From an uncultured Lentisphaeria bacterium (GTDB taxonomy: Bacteria; Verrucomicrobiota; Lentisphaeria; Victivallales; UBA1829), in assembly GCA_905211485.1 (NCBI GenBank), contig CAJMAW010000037.1, positions 1 to 23,537 of the forward strand: a stretch of 23,537 bases of DNA, given 5' to 3'. Numbering within the stretch: position 1 is the stretch's first letter; the number at the start of each line of letters is the position of its first letter. Below the pieces are notes generated by a model, which was not told where the DNA came from, made no database searches, and saw nothing but the letters and a program-made list of their open reading frames with translations. Below are positions 7,302-14,185 of the stretch, piece after piece. The position numbers and the translations under genes are program-made.

Positions 7302-7330
7302 TTGACAAGGACTGCGGGTGCATGTATTTT
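7302..7330 (+). promoter_or_regulatory. Promoter for the capA-like operon
   Basis: TTGACA (7302-7307, perfect -35), a 17-bp spacer, then TATTTT (7325-7330). It faces the small ORF and capA-like gene and lies about 55 bp upstream of the small ORF's ATG. Confidence 0.65.
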
Positions 7331-7391
7331 CCCGCACCTTTTTTCTACGGCTGTCCGTCTCTCTTCCTGCTTTCACCGGAAGAGCATCATC

Positions 7392-7562
7392 ATGAACAGT
7401 GGGAAGAAGGGGGACAAAGAGGCTGCGGGAATGAGCTATTTCCCGTTTGTTGTCTGGGGAATGAGGCTGTGTGATCCGCCGGAAGATGAAGCCTGGCGGA
7501 TGGAGGATGATCTCCGGAAGGGAAACGGCCTTGGAAGAAACAGAAAGGGTTTGGAAATATGA
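7392..7562 (+). CDS. Possible 56-residue protein translationally coupled to the capA-like gene
   Basis: Starts at ATG 7392 behind GGAAGAG and ends with a TGA that overlaps the next ATG (ATGA, 7559-7562). It reads MNSGKKGDKEAAG, then SYFPFVVWGMRLCDPPEDE, then a charged tail. There is no recognisable domain; the only hydrophobic stretch is short (YFPFVVWGM). The case for it is the promoter at 7302-7330, the stop/start overlap and a composition unlike the surrounding low-complexity spacer. It could be a real small protein, a leader peptide that couples translation, or a chance frame. An internal ATG further on is an alternative start. Confidence 0.4.
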   Translation: MNSGKKGDKEAAGMSYFPFVVWGMRLCDPPEDEAWRMEDDLRKGNGLGRNRKGLEI

Positions 7563-8728
7563 GTTCCAGCATCAAGATTTCGTTTACCGGAGACGTTATG
7601 TCTCATATGCCCCAGAACGAGGCGTGCCGGAAGGGTGCGTCCTATGATTATTCGCCCGTGTTCGCGAATGTGGGATCCTTTTTCGGGGAGAGTTCCTTTG
7701 TCGTGGGCAATCTGGAGACTCCCGTCGCGGGGGAGGATCTGCTGTATTCCTACAAGGAATATTCCTTCAACACCCCGGAACCCTTTGCCTGCGCTGTCCG
7801 TGATGCAGGTTTTCATCTGGTCTCCACTGCGAACAATCACTGTATGGACAGGGAATTTGAAGGTTTGAAACGCACGCTTGATACTCTTGACCGGATCGGA
7901 CTTCCACACATCGGCACCGCACGCACTCCGGAAGAGCGTGCGGAAGTCTGCATACGGGAAATCGGAGGAATGCGCATCGGGTTCCTTGCATACACTTACG
8001 GGACCAACGCGTTTGCCCATCATCATTTTCTGCCGGAAGGGCATGACTGGGCGGTCAATCTGTTTCAGCCGGAGGAAACGCTTGAAGGAGCCGTCAACCT
8101 GCTTGTGAACGACAGAAAAATCGCTGCGCAGGTGAACGAGCTGTACCGGATGGAAAATCCTCTCTTCCGCACCCGGATCCAGCCCCGTCTGGAGCGTCTC
8201 CGTTCGGATGCCGCCCGGTGCCGCGCCGCGGGGGCGGAGTTCATCATCCTGCTGATGCACTCCGGAGGACAGTACAATTCCTTCCCGGATGCCTACAGCC
8301 GCACCCTGGAAAAGGAGATGCGGAATATGGAAATCGACGCCATTGTCGGGCATCACCCCCATGTGGTTCATCCATGTGAAGTTCTTTCGGGCCGTCCGGT
8401 GGCATGGTCGCTCGGAAATTTCTGCTGCACGCCTTCGGGTCTCCGGGGAATTTCTTACGTTGCATCTGACTATTCCATTGTCCTACATCTGCATCTGCAG
8501 CGGGCTGAGGACAGTGGAAAAGTGGAATGGAAGAAAATGACTTTTTCCATTTCCAAAAATGTGGTGACGCCCGGTGGAATTGCCGTCCCGTTCCGCGTGG
8601 ATGAGCTCATGCGTTCCTGTACGGACTGGAAGATCAGAGACTGCCTCGCAAAAGATGTCGAAATCATCGCCAATGTCTTCCGCAAGTGCAGCGAATGTGT
8701 GGAAGTGGAAGCCGAATACGATTTCTGA
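7559..8728 (+). CDS. CapA/PgsA-family metallophosphatase-like protein
   Basis: A 389-residue member of the capsule-synthesis CapA superfamily, whose fold is a calcineurin-like phosphoesterase and whose best-known members help make poly-gamma-glutamate. Motifs in order: GDVM (11-14), NLETP (51-55), ANNH (91-94), MHSGGQ (233-238), GHHPHVVHP (264-272) and SLGNF (284-288). All predicted metal-binding positions are therefore kept. No signal peptide or membrane segment precedes GDVM, unlike extracytoplasmic CapA/PgsA, and there is no capB, capC or pgs partner nearby. That favours a cytoplasmic role on an unknown substrate rather than capsule synthesis. The start overlaps the stop of the small ORF upstream. 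Confidence 0.85.
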   Translation: MSSSIKISFTGDVMSHMPQNEACRKGASYDYSPVFANVGSFFGESSFVVGNLETPVAGEDLLYSYKEYSFNTPEPFACAVRDAGFHLVSTANNHCMDREFEGLKRTLDTLDRIGLPHIGTARTPEERAEVCIREIGGMRIGFLAYTYGTNAFAHHHFLPEGHDWAVNLFQPEETLEGAVNLLVNDRKIAAQVNELYRMENPLFRTRIQPRLERLRSDAARCRAAGAEFIILLMHSGGQYNSFPDAYSRTLEKEMRNMEIDAIVGHHPHVVHPCEVLSGRPVAWSLGNFCCTPSGLRGISYVASDYSIVLHLHLQRAEDSGKVEWKKMTFSISKNVVTPGGIAVPFRVDELMRSCTDWKIRDCLAKDVEIIANVFRKCSECVEVEAEYDF

Positions 8729-8890
8729 ACACACGCTTCCGGGTGGCGCTTCCGACTGGCCGTGTCAGGAGATTATTTTAAAAGGTGTTCCGGAAAGGCG
8801 CTTCCAGAGGGCAGCTTCTGAAAAGGATGCCTGTTTGTGTGGCTTCCTGCACACTGTTTTCTGGGTGAAGGGAAGTTCCAGCCTTTACTG

Positions 8891-8924
8891 AGGAGACTTG
8901 TTTCAAGGGGGGGACAAGTCTCCT
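8891..8924. terminator. Hairpin downstream of the capA-like gene
   Basis: AGGAGACTTGT (8891-8901) pairs perfectly with ACAAGTCTCCT (8914-8924) around a G-rich 12-nt loop. It could end the capA-like transcript, but the following sequence (GCCGCTTCTTCCC) is pyrimidine-rich rather than a T-run. Confidence 0.5.
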
Positions 8925-9400
8925 GCCGCTTCTTCCCTACTCAACACCTTGTCTTCCCTCTTTCTTAGACAAAGATAAGTACGGAGCTAAGCTTGCTGTG
9001 CCCTTTTCTCTTACACTCGCACAGAACAGAAAAACACAAAGGAACAGGGAAGAGGGGGAAGGAAGAAAAAGGAAAGGGAAAAGCTTTCTTCCTTCTTTTT
9101 CCTTTTTCCTCTTTCATGTTACCTGCCGCAGCAGCTATTAAGATGGGAATGAGAGGAGAAAAAAGAAATCGTTATCTGTTTTCTTGCCAGGCATTTGGAG
9201 TTTTCATAGGGAAAAGGAGAAGGGAGACAAAGAGGAGAAAGAGGATGAAAACAAAGCCAATGTCCCCGTTGGAATTCAAAATGGACTGTTCGCGCATTCC
9301 GGAAGGCTCCGGGGAGGGGAAACAACAGGGAAACAAGGGGCACAGACGCCTGTTTCAATTGTTTACCGTTTTCGAGAAGACCGTTGACAAATGAATCTGT

Positions 9401-9427
9401 AAAAAAACGGGGAAAGTGGATTTCCCC
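9401..9427 (-). terminator. Intrinsic terminator of the RRM-protein gene
   Basis: On the minus strand GGGGAAA (9427-9421), a 5-nt loop, then TTTCCCC (9415-9409), G, and seven T residues (9407-9401). Orientation and distance (about 100 bp past the stop) fit the RRM gene. Confidence 0.8.
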
Positions 9428-9442
9428 TGAGAGGGAAGGCCC

Positions 9443-9518
9443 GTTCCGGATTTGGATCATCCGGAACCGTTACTGGGCTGTCATCGTCCCGTCCTTCCGG
9501 GAAATCAGGCAAGGACGG
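9443..9518. other. Two hairpins in the 3' region of the RRM gene
   Basis: GTTCCGGAT (9443-9451) pairs with ATCCGGAAC (9459-9467), and CCGTCCTT (9489-9496) pairs with AAGGACGG (9511-9518). Both lie between the stop codon and the terminator, so the message would carry a structured tail of about 120 nt. Confidence 0.6.
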
Positions 9519-9528
9519 AACGGGTGAA

Positions 9529-9855
9529 TTATTCCTGAATATCCTGTTCGGGAGCAGGGCGTCTCGGCGGACGATCGGGACGGGGGCCGTCAAACTGTCT
9601 GGGCGGTCTTTCCGAACGTTCCCTGGCCTCATTGACGCGGAGTCTTCTTCCGCCGAACTGCTGTCCGTCGAGCGCGGAGATGGCGGCGGCCGCGCCTGCG
9701 TCTTCCATCTGGACGAAACCGAATCCCTTCGGCCTGTTCATTTCCCTGTCGATTACAAGCTTGACACCCTGGACCTTGCCATACTGCTCGAAGAGTTCCT
9801 TGATTTCATCTGCGGTGGCAGCGTAAGGCAGATTGCCCACATAGACACTTTTCAT
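9529..9855 (-). CDS. Small RRM-type RNA-binding protein
   Basis: A 108-residue cytoplasmic protein with one RNA recognition motif covering residues 3-80. RNP2 is VYVGNL (4-9) and RNP1 is RPKGFGFVQM (41-50), with the aromatic residues that stack on RNA in place; the rest follows the beta-alpha-beta pattern. A basic, Arg/Pro-rich disordered tail follows (about 82-108). Bacterial proteins of this layout (for example cyanobacterial Rbp) are often cold-induced and bind RNA with little sequence specificity; whether that holds here is not shown. I chose ATG 9855, with GAGGAAA upstream, over a start nine codons earlier because the RRM normally begins at once with MKSVYVGNL. The gene is monocistronic, with its own terminator at 9401-9427. 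Confidence 0.9.
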   Translation of the reverse strand: MKSVYVGNLPYAATADEIKELFEQYGKVQGVKLVIDREMNRPKGFGFVQMEDAGAAAAISALDGQQFGGRRLRVNEARERSERPPRQFDGPRPDRPPRRPAPEQDIQE

Positions 9856-10197
9856 TCTTTTTGTTTCCTCCGTGTTCAACAATTCCGGCGGACTCCGTCC
9901 TTTCCTGTCGTTTTTGTGAAGCCGAAGCCGGAACTTTTCAATAAAACCGGACTGGTTTTCCTGGGTTTTTCAGGAAAAGCCCTGTCCCCGCAGTCATGCC
10001 GGGATTGCGAAGGAAACAAATGACTGTTTTGCGTTGGAAAAATCATCGGATCCATCATCATCCAGTCTCACGACTTCTTCTAACTTATTGCAAAAAAGGA
10101 GCAATTCAAAGAAAAATCAAGCGAAAAATGTTTTTTTTCAGGAAAAAAAGCGCTTTTTCCTCTTCTTCAGAGTGTTTTTCAGCGTTTGACGTGGAAA

Positions 10198-10215
10198 ATG
10201 GGAAAATTTTCCCAT
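10198..10215. repeat. 18-bp perfect palindrome
   Basis: ATGGGAAAATTTTCCCAT reads the same on both strands. It sits in AT-rich spacer DNA about 340 bp upstream of the RRM start. It may be a dimeric-regulator site; no flanking promoter was recognised. Confidence 0.7.
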
Positions 10216-11000
10216 CCCCTGCTTATTCCATCCGCTAAGCAGATTTCCGGAAATCCTGCATGGATCTCATCTCGGGAAAATACATCATTGAAAAACAAGG
10301 TGGAAATCAGAGAAAAAAACAAGTTTTCAATGGCTTCTTCCATCATTCTTCCCGTGCCGCGGCCATGATGCGGCTCTCCCTTCGTCTCCTGGCGCGGAAG
10401 ATTATTCAGACTGTCCTGCACTTGCCCCTGGGACTCCGGGGTCTCATCCCTCTTTTCCCCTGCAGTGGAAAAACTTCCCGGAAAAGGTGGAGGGGATGAC
10501 TTTGTCCCTGCAAGAGCCTGGGAATCAGAACATGAGTGTGTTGTCGGATCGGGGGGCGGGGGGATGAAACGTCATATCCCCCATTGCGGTGTGGAAAAGA
10601 GATTCCCTCCGCTGACAGAGAAAAAACAAAGTGCGATTGCCGCATTGCCGAGCTGCCCGTTTTCCTTTACGATCCTGACTGTGCAGATTCCCCGATATAT
10701 TCCCGCTCTGGACGGTAATTTTCCGAAAATCCTTGCCGGAGAAAAATTCCCGGGAATCCCTGTCCGGCATTTTTTTTCTCAGGAAAACAAGCGCGGAACC
10801 GATGCCGGGAACTGCGGACTTAAAGAAGTTCTTCAGAAAGTCTTTCAAGATCTGGGATTTGCGGAAGAATGACTTCTGTCTGTTTTTCAATGTATCCGGA
10901 ATCTTTTCCAGGCTCTTTTGCGGGATCTTTTCCCTGGGGGAGGAGGCATTTTTTCTTTTTCCACTGGTTTGAAATCCGTGAAAAAACTTTCCCCTCCGCC

Positions 11001-11029
11001 TTGCGGAAAGCAGGTTCTTCGGGTATATT
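11001..11029 (+). promoter_or_regulatory. Promoter for tRNA-Ile2
   Basis: TTGCGG (11001-11006), a 17-bp spacer, TATATT (11024-11029). The expected start, about 7 nt on, lies a few bases before the tRNA's first base at 11044. Confidence 0.6.
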
Positions 11030-11043
11030 AACACCTCTTGAGC

Positions 11044-11119
11044 GGGCCCTTAGCTCAGTGGTCAGAGCGGACGACTCATAATCGTTTGGTCGCTGGTTCA
11101 ATCCCGGCAGGGCCCACCA
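11044..11119 (+). tRNA. tRNA-Ile2 (anticodon CAU, lysidine type), CCA encoded
   Basis: All arms fold: acceptor GGGCCCT/AGGGCCC (11044-11050, 11109-11115), D stem GCTC/GAGC, anticodon stem GACGA/TCGTT with loop CTCATAA, T stem GCTGG/CCGGC with loop TTCAATC, discriminator A, then CCA (11117-11119). The anticodon CAT is at 11077-11079. A CAU tRNA may be elongator Met, initiator Met or Ile2. The D arm GCTCAGTGGTCAGAGC and the segment TTGGTCGCTGGTTCAA are, as I recall E. coli ileX, almost identical to tRNA-Ile2, and the acceptor lacks the C1-A72 mismatch of initiators. So TilS would convert C34 to lysidine to read AUA. Confidence 0.85.
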
Positions 11120-11181
11120 CTTGCTTTCCCTTTTCCCTGGCTGATGACCGTGCGTGCGGGTGGTGCCGTTTTTCTTTTTTC

Positions 11182-13023
11182 TCAGTCAGCAATGACGGCG
11201 ATGGCTGTATGGACATTTCCGAAGGGGGCGCTGACCTGAACTCCGGCGATGCGTCCGCGGAGTCCTGCGATGGCTTCTCTGGCGATCTGAATGCCCGTCA
11301 GGCGCTGTTCCTCTTTTGTGGCGGCTTCCCCCATTCGGGTCATGACTGAGTCCGGGACGACCACGCCGGGGACCTCGTTCCGCATGAATTCCGCATTGCG
11401 CAGACTGGCCAGGGGCCAGATTCCGGCGATCAGAGGAATGTCCCCGAGTTCGGGGACGGCGTCCATGAATTTCAGGAGCGGCGCGATGTCGAAGACGGGC
11501 TGAGTGATGATGTATTCGGCGCCGGCATCAATTTTTTCACGGGTCCGGCGGATTTCGCGTTCCATGTCGATGGCATTGGGGTCGGCGCCGGCTCCGATAA
11601 AGGCGCTGGTGACGCTGCCGATGTCTTTTCCGCCGATGTCCACGCCGTGGTTCAGACGGCTCTGGACCTTCAGCATGCCAATGGAATCCATGTCGAAGAC
11701 TCCGGATGCGAAAGGATAATCCCCGAGTTTCGGCGGATCCCCGGTGATGAACAGAATATTATGGACATTCAACGCCGCGCAGCCGAGAAGTTCCGCCTGC
11801 ATGCCGATCAGGTTCTTGTCCCGGCAGCAGACATGCATGATGGCTTCGATTCCGGCGCCCTCCTGAATTTTGTAGGCGGTCACGAGTGTGGAGACGCGGG
11901 AACTTGCGCGCGGCCCGTCCGGAATGTTGATTGCGTCGAATCCCGCTTCTCTGCAGAGACTTGCCTTGGCGATGGTCTGTTCCAGCAGATATCCCTGCGG
12001 AGGCACGACTTCCACGGTTTTAACCCATTTCCCGTGCATGAGTTTTTCCGCAAAGCGGGAGCGTTCCGCCGGAGGGACGGGGTCTTTCAGAGGAAGATCG
12101 CCCGTTTTCTGGGAAATGATTTCGGCATGTTTCCGGATTTTGGCAAGCGGATTGATGCTTCTGGCCATGTCCGCAATGTCGTCCGGCGTGGTGCCGCAGC
12201 AGCCGCCGACTCCGCGGACGCCGAGCGCGACAAAGCGCATGCAGTAGGTCGTGAAATATTCCGGGCTGCACATGTAGATCATCCGGTCATCGATATTTTT
12301 CGGGACTCCCGCATTGGGCTGGGCGATGACGGGATAATGGCAGAGCGGCAGCAGTTTTTCCAGTGCGCTGAGCATGGGTTCAGGACCGATCCCGCAGTTG
12401 AGCCCGAGCGCGCTGGGTTGTTTCCCCGCCTTTCCCAGCACGGAAAGAAACGCTTCCGCCGGTTCCCCGCGCAGAGATTCCGCATTCCGGTCCAGCGTGA
12501 GACTGACGACGAACGGAATCTCTGTTTTCACCTCTTCCATTGCGCGGAGTGCCAGGCGCAGTTCCGGAACCGAGGGCAGCGATTCAAACAGAATGAAATC
12601 CGCTCCTTCTTCCGCCAGGGCTCCGATCTGTTCGCAGAGAATCACGATGCGCCGTTCCTCCTCATCAGGGCGTGCCCCGGGAATTTCCCCGACCGGACCG
12701 ACGGACCCTGCCACCAGAAGATCACGCCCTTCGGAGGCCTCCCGCGCCAGACGCACGGATGCCCGGTTGATTTCCCTGACCTTGTCTCCCAGTCCGAATT
12801 TATTCAGTTTGTTGAAGTTGGCCCCGTAGGAATTGGTGGTGAGCACTTCGGCTCCTGCATCGCGGTAGGCACGGTGGATCCCGAGAACGACTTTGGGCGC
12901 GGTCAGGCAGAGATTTTCATAAGAGGTGTTGACAAAGAAATTTTGTTTGTAGAGCTCTGTGCCCATCGCCCCGTCGAAAATCACGGTTTTCGATTCAAGG
13001 CGTTCTTTCAAAATATCTTTCAT
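11182..13023 (-). CDS. Bifunctional homocysteine S-methyltransferase / methylenetetrahydrofolate reductase (YitJ type)
   Basis: A 613-residue fusion. Residues 1-290 are a zinc-dependent homocysteine methyltransferase barrel: FDGAMGTEL, NSYGAN, GLNCG (C210) and GGCCGT (C275, C276) supply the three zinc cysteines. Residues about 325-613 are a MetF-like flavoprotein: VEVVPPQG, INIPDGPRAS, LFITGDPP and YIITQPVFD. The enzyme makes 5-methyl-THF, and the N-terminal half transfers a methyl group to homocysteine. This layout is known from Bacillus YitJ and many anaerobes. It lacks the cobalamin-binding domain of MetH, so the methyl donor is not settled by sequence. GGGAG lies six bases before the ATG, and a promoter is at 13068-13096. 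No S-box or T-box is visible in the 50-nt leader. Confidence 0.92.
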   Translation of the reverse strand: MKDILKERLESKTVIFDGAMGTELYKQNFFVNTSYENLCLTAPKVVLGIHRAYRDAGAEVLTTNSYGANFNKLNKFGLGDKVREINRASVRLAREASEGRDLLVAGSVGPVGEIPGARPDEEERRIVILCEQIGALAEEGADFILFESLPSVPELRLALRAMEEVKTEIPFVVSLTLDRNAESLRGEPAEAFLSVLGKAGKQPSALGLNCGIGPEPMLSALEKLLPLCHYPVIAQPNAGVPKNIDDRMIYMCSPEYFTTYCMRFVALGVRGVGGCCGTTPDDIADMARSINPLAKIRKHAEIISQKTGDLPLKDPVPPAERSRFAEKLMHGKWVKTVEVVPPQGYLLEQTIAKASLCREAGFDAINIPDGPRASSRVSTLVTAYKIQEGAGIEAIMHVCCRDKNLIGMQAELLGCAALNVHNILFITGDPPKLGDYPFASGVFDMDSIGMLKVQSRLNHGVDIGGKDIGSVTSAFIGAGADPNAIDMEREIRRTREKIDAGAEYIITQPVFDIAPLLKFMDAVPELGDIPLIAGIWPLASLRNAEFMRNEVPGVVVPDSVMTRMGEAATKEEQRLTGIQIAREAIAGLRGRIAGVQVSAPFGNVHTAIAVIAD

Positions 13024-13067
13024 GAAAACTCCCGTTGCGTTGAATCTGTCTGAAAATCACAGACGGT

Positions 13068-13096
13068 AACATATCTCCGTTTCGGGGCTTCCGCAA
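13068..13096 (-). promoter_or_regulatory. Promoter for the YitJ-type gene
   Basis: On the minus strand: TTGCGG (13096-13091), a 17-bp spacer, TATGTT (13073-13068). The same -35 hexamer and spacing occur at the tRNA promoter. A short GTCTG/CAGAC hairpin follows in the leader. Confidence 0.55.
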
Positions 13097-13107
13097 ACCT
13101 CGGGGGA

Positions 13108-13944
13108 CTATTTTTTCAGGGAAATCCGGGAAAGGGAGAAGCTGTTTTGCTCTGAATCATATTCAATGAGGGCGAAGGTGGCGTAACGGGTGAGGGAGCC
13201 GGCGCAGATTTCGCCGCGTCCGGAACTGTCGAGCACTTCATAGGGGGCGTGGACGTGTCCGCAGAGGGAGAGGTCGATTTCTCCTGCCCGGAGCATGGCG
13301 GCGGCCTTTGCGGCTCCGTACAGACGATGTCTCATCCGGCGGAGAGGATGCTGTTCGAGAATGGGAAAGTGTCCGCAGAGAAGGAGCGGGGCAGTCCTCC
13401 GGTCTTTTTTCAGACGCCGTTCCCGCACAACGCTTTCCAGAAAGCGGACGGCCGCTCCCGGCATGTGACCGCAGGAAGAGAACGGCAGGGTCGGCCTGGC
13501 GCAGTGAACTGAAAGAAAAGCAATCCCCGCGTATTCGCAGAGAAAAGCCGGATGATCGGATAGCCGGCGTTTCCCCCGGTGCAGATCGCAGTAGAAGTTC
13601 CGGAGTGCCTCCTGGCAGATCCGGTCCCGCACATAGGAATCGTGATTCCCGGGGGTGTAGAGAAAGGGAATGGAACTTTCCAGAATCGGTTCGAGGCGTT
13701 TCCGTGCCGCCGCGAATTCCGAAGGCTGGCCGAAGCTCGTGGCGTCGCCCGTATAGACGATGACGTCGGGTTTCTCCTCAAGAATCCGGCGGACGGCGAG
13801 ATCCAGAAGCTGCTGATCGTGAATCCTTTTCCTCAGAAGACGGCTATTCAAGGCGCCGAGAAGACGTTTGTCGAAGTATCCCCTGCGGGATTCCATCGGC
13901 ATGCTTTCGTGCGTATCGGAAAAATGGATGATTTTGACTTTCAT
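13108..13944 (-). CDS. Calcineurin-like metallophosphoesterase
   Basis: A 278-residue cytoplasmic protein with the full two-metal phosphoesterase signature: FSDTH (D10, H12), TGDA (D67), GNHD (N100, H101), CGHFP (H192) and GHVH (229-232). The short helical insert after the first motif (residues 14-45, with several Arg/Lys) and the open C-terminus resemble the CpdA/3',5'-cyclic-nucleotide and Icc-like groups, but the substrate cannot be assigned. It ends 84 bp before the YitJ-type gene, which has its own promoter, so co-transcription is possible but not needed. The -10-like TAAATT lies only six bases before the ATG and there is no good Shine-Dalgarno, so the message may be leaderless. Confidence 0.88.
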   Translation of the reverse strand: MKVKIIHFSDTHESMPMESRRGYFDKRLLGALNSRLLRKRIHDQQLLDLAVRRILEEKPDVIVYTGDATSFGQPSEFAAARKRLEPILESSIPFLYTPGNHDSYVRDRICQEALRNFYCDLHRGKRRLSDHPAFLCEYAGIAFLSVHCARPTLPFSSCGHMPGAAVRFLESVVRERRLKKDRRTAPLLLCGHFPILEQHPLRRMRHRLYGAAKAAAMLRAGEIDLSLCGHVHAPYEVLDSSGRGEICAGSLTRYATFALIEYDSEQNSFSLSRISLKK

Positions 13945-13950
13945 GCCGGA

Positions 13951-13978
13951 AATTTACCACCGGAAACGCATTGCGCAA
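13951..13978 (-). promoter_or_regulatory. Possible leaderless promoter for the phosphoesterase gene
   Basis: On the minus strand: TTGCGC (13978-13973), a 16-bp spacer, TAAATT (13956-13951), then six bases and the ATG. A start site at the usual distance would be at or next to the A of ATG. The -35 lies within the palindrome TTGCGCAA (13971-13978). Confidence 0.4.
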
Positions 13979-14185
13979 CTTGTTTTTTCGTGTTTTCCGG
14001 GATAAATTTCTCCCGCGTTGGCTCGGTCTTCTTTTCCGCCGGGCTTTTCTTTCCTCCTCCGGACGGGAAGGACTCCTTCAGCGCGCGTCTGCTGCTGCGC
14101 CTCTCCTTCTGCGCCGGATGCGCTGCCGCGGAATAATGCGCCGGAGACCGGAAAAACCGTAAAACAAAAGCACAGGAATGATATC

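Larger units (their letters stand above)
7036..7391. other. Divergent intergenic region between nrdJ and the capA-like genes
   Basis: About 0.35 kb holding back-to-back promoters: one for nrdJ (minus) and one for the capA-like gene (plus). I looked for a B12-box/cobalamin riboswitch and for paired NrdR boxes and saw neither. A loosely symmetric TCCTATATTGGA overlaps the nrdJ -10, but it is too weak to call. Confidence 0.5.
8729..9528. other. Spacer between convergent capA-like and RRM genes; hairpins and purine/pyrimidine tracts
   Basis: 0.8 kb with no credible gene; short frames on both strands overlap the hairpins and terminator. It contains a hairpin 160 bp after the capA-like stop, a 38-nt purine run abutting a 32-nt pyrimidine run (9046-9115), and three hairpins downstream of the RRM gene, one a clear minus-strand terminator. 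Confidence 0.6.
9856..11043. other. 1.2 kb spacer between RRM gene and tRNA; palindromes and imperfect repeats, no gene found
   Basis: Open frames exist on both strands (the longest, on the minus strand, covers 10525-11034), but their translations are K/F/R-rich and family-free, and the longest one starts with GTG with no usable ribosome site and runs over the tRNA promoter. The spacer holds an 18-bp perfect palindrome (10198-10215), a 14-bp one (10145-10158), a 12-bp one (10746-10757) and an imperfect direct repeat (about 10131-10153 and 10771-10796). The leader of the RRM gene must lie at its left end; no confident promoter was found for it. Confidence 0.55.

Noticed and set aside
7036..7320. 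Cobalamin riboswitch or NrdR boxes before nrdJ
   Set aside because: No B12-box-like core and no paired NrdR consensus could be found by eye.
7036..7323. Longer N-terminus for the ribonucleotide reductase
   Set aside because: The extra 96 residues are basic and low-complexity, and contain the predicted promoter; a good ribosome site precedes 7035.
10525..11034. 169-codon minus-strand frame before the tRNA
   Set aside because: K/F/R-rich, GTG start with no usable ribosome site, and it runs over the tRNA promoter.
11044..11119. tRNA-Met
   Set aside because: Body sequence fits Ile2 better than elongator or initiator Met, although the anticodon is the same.
13024..13107. S-box or T-box upstream of the YitJ-type gene
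   Set aside because: The predicted leader is only about 50 nt and has a single 5-bp hairpin.
14018..14185. N-terminal extension of the acyltransferase-like protein
   Set aside because: Low-complexity, with no ribosome site at 14018; AGGA supports ATG 14186.
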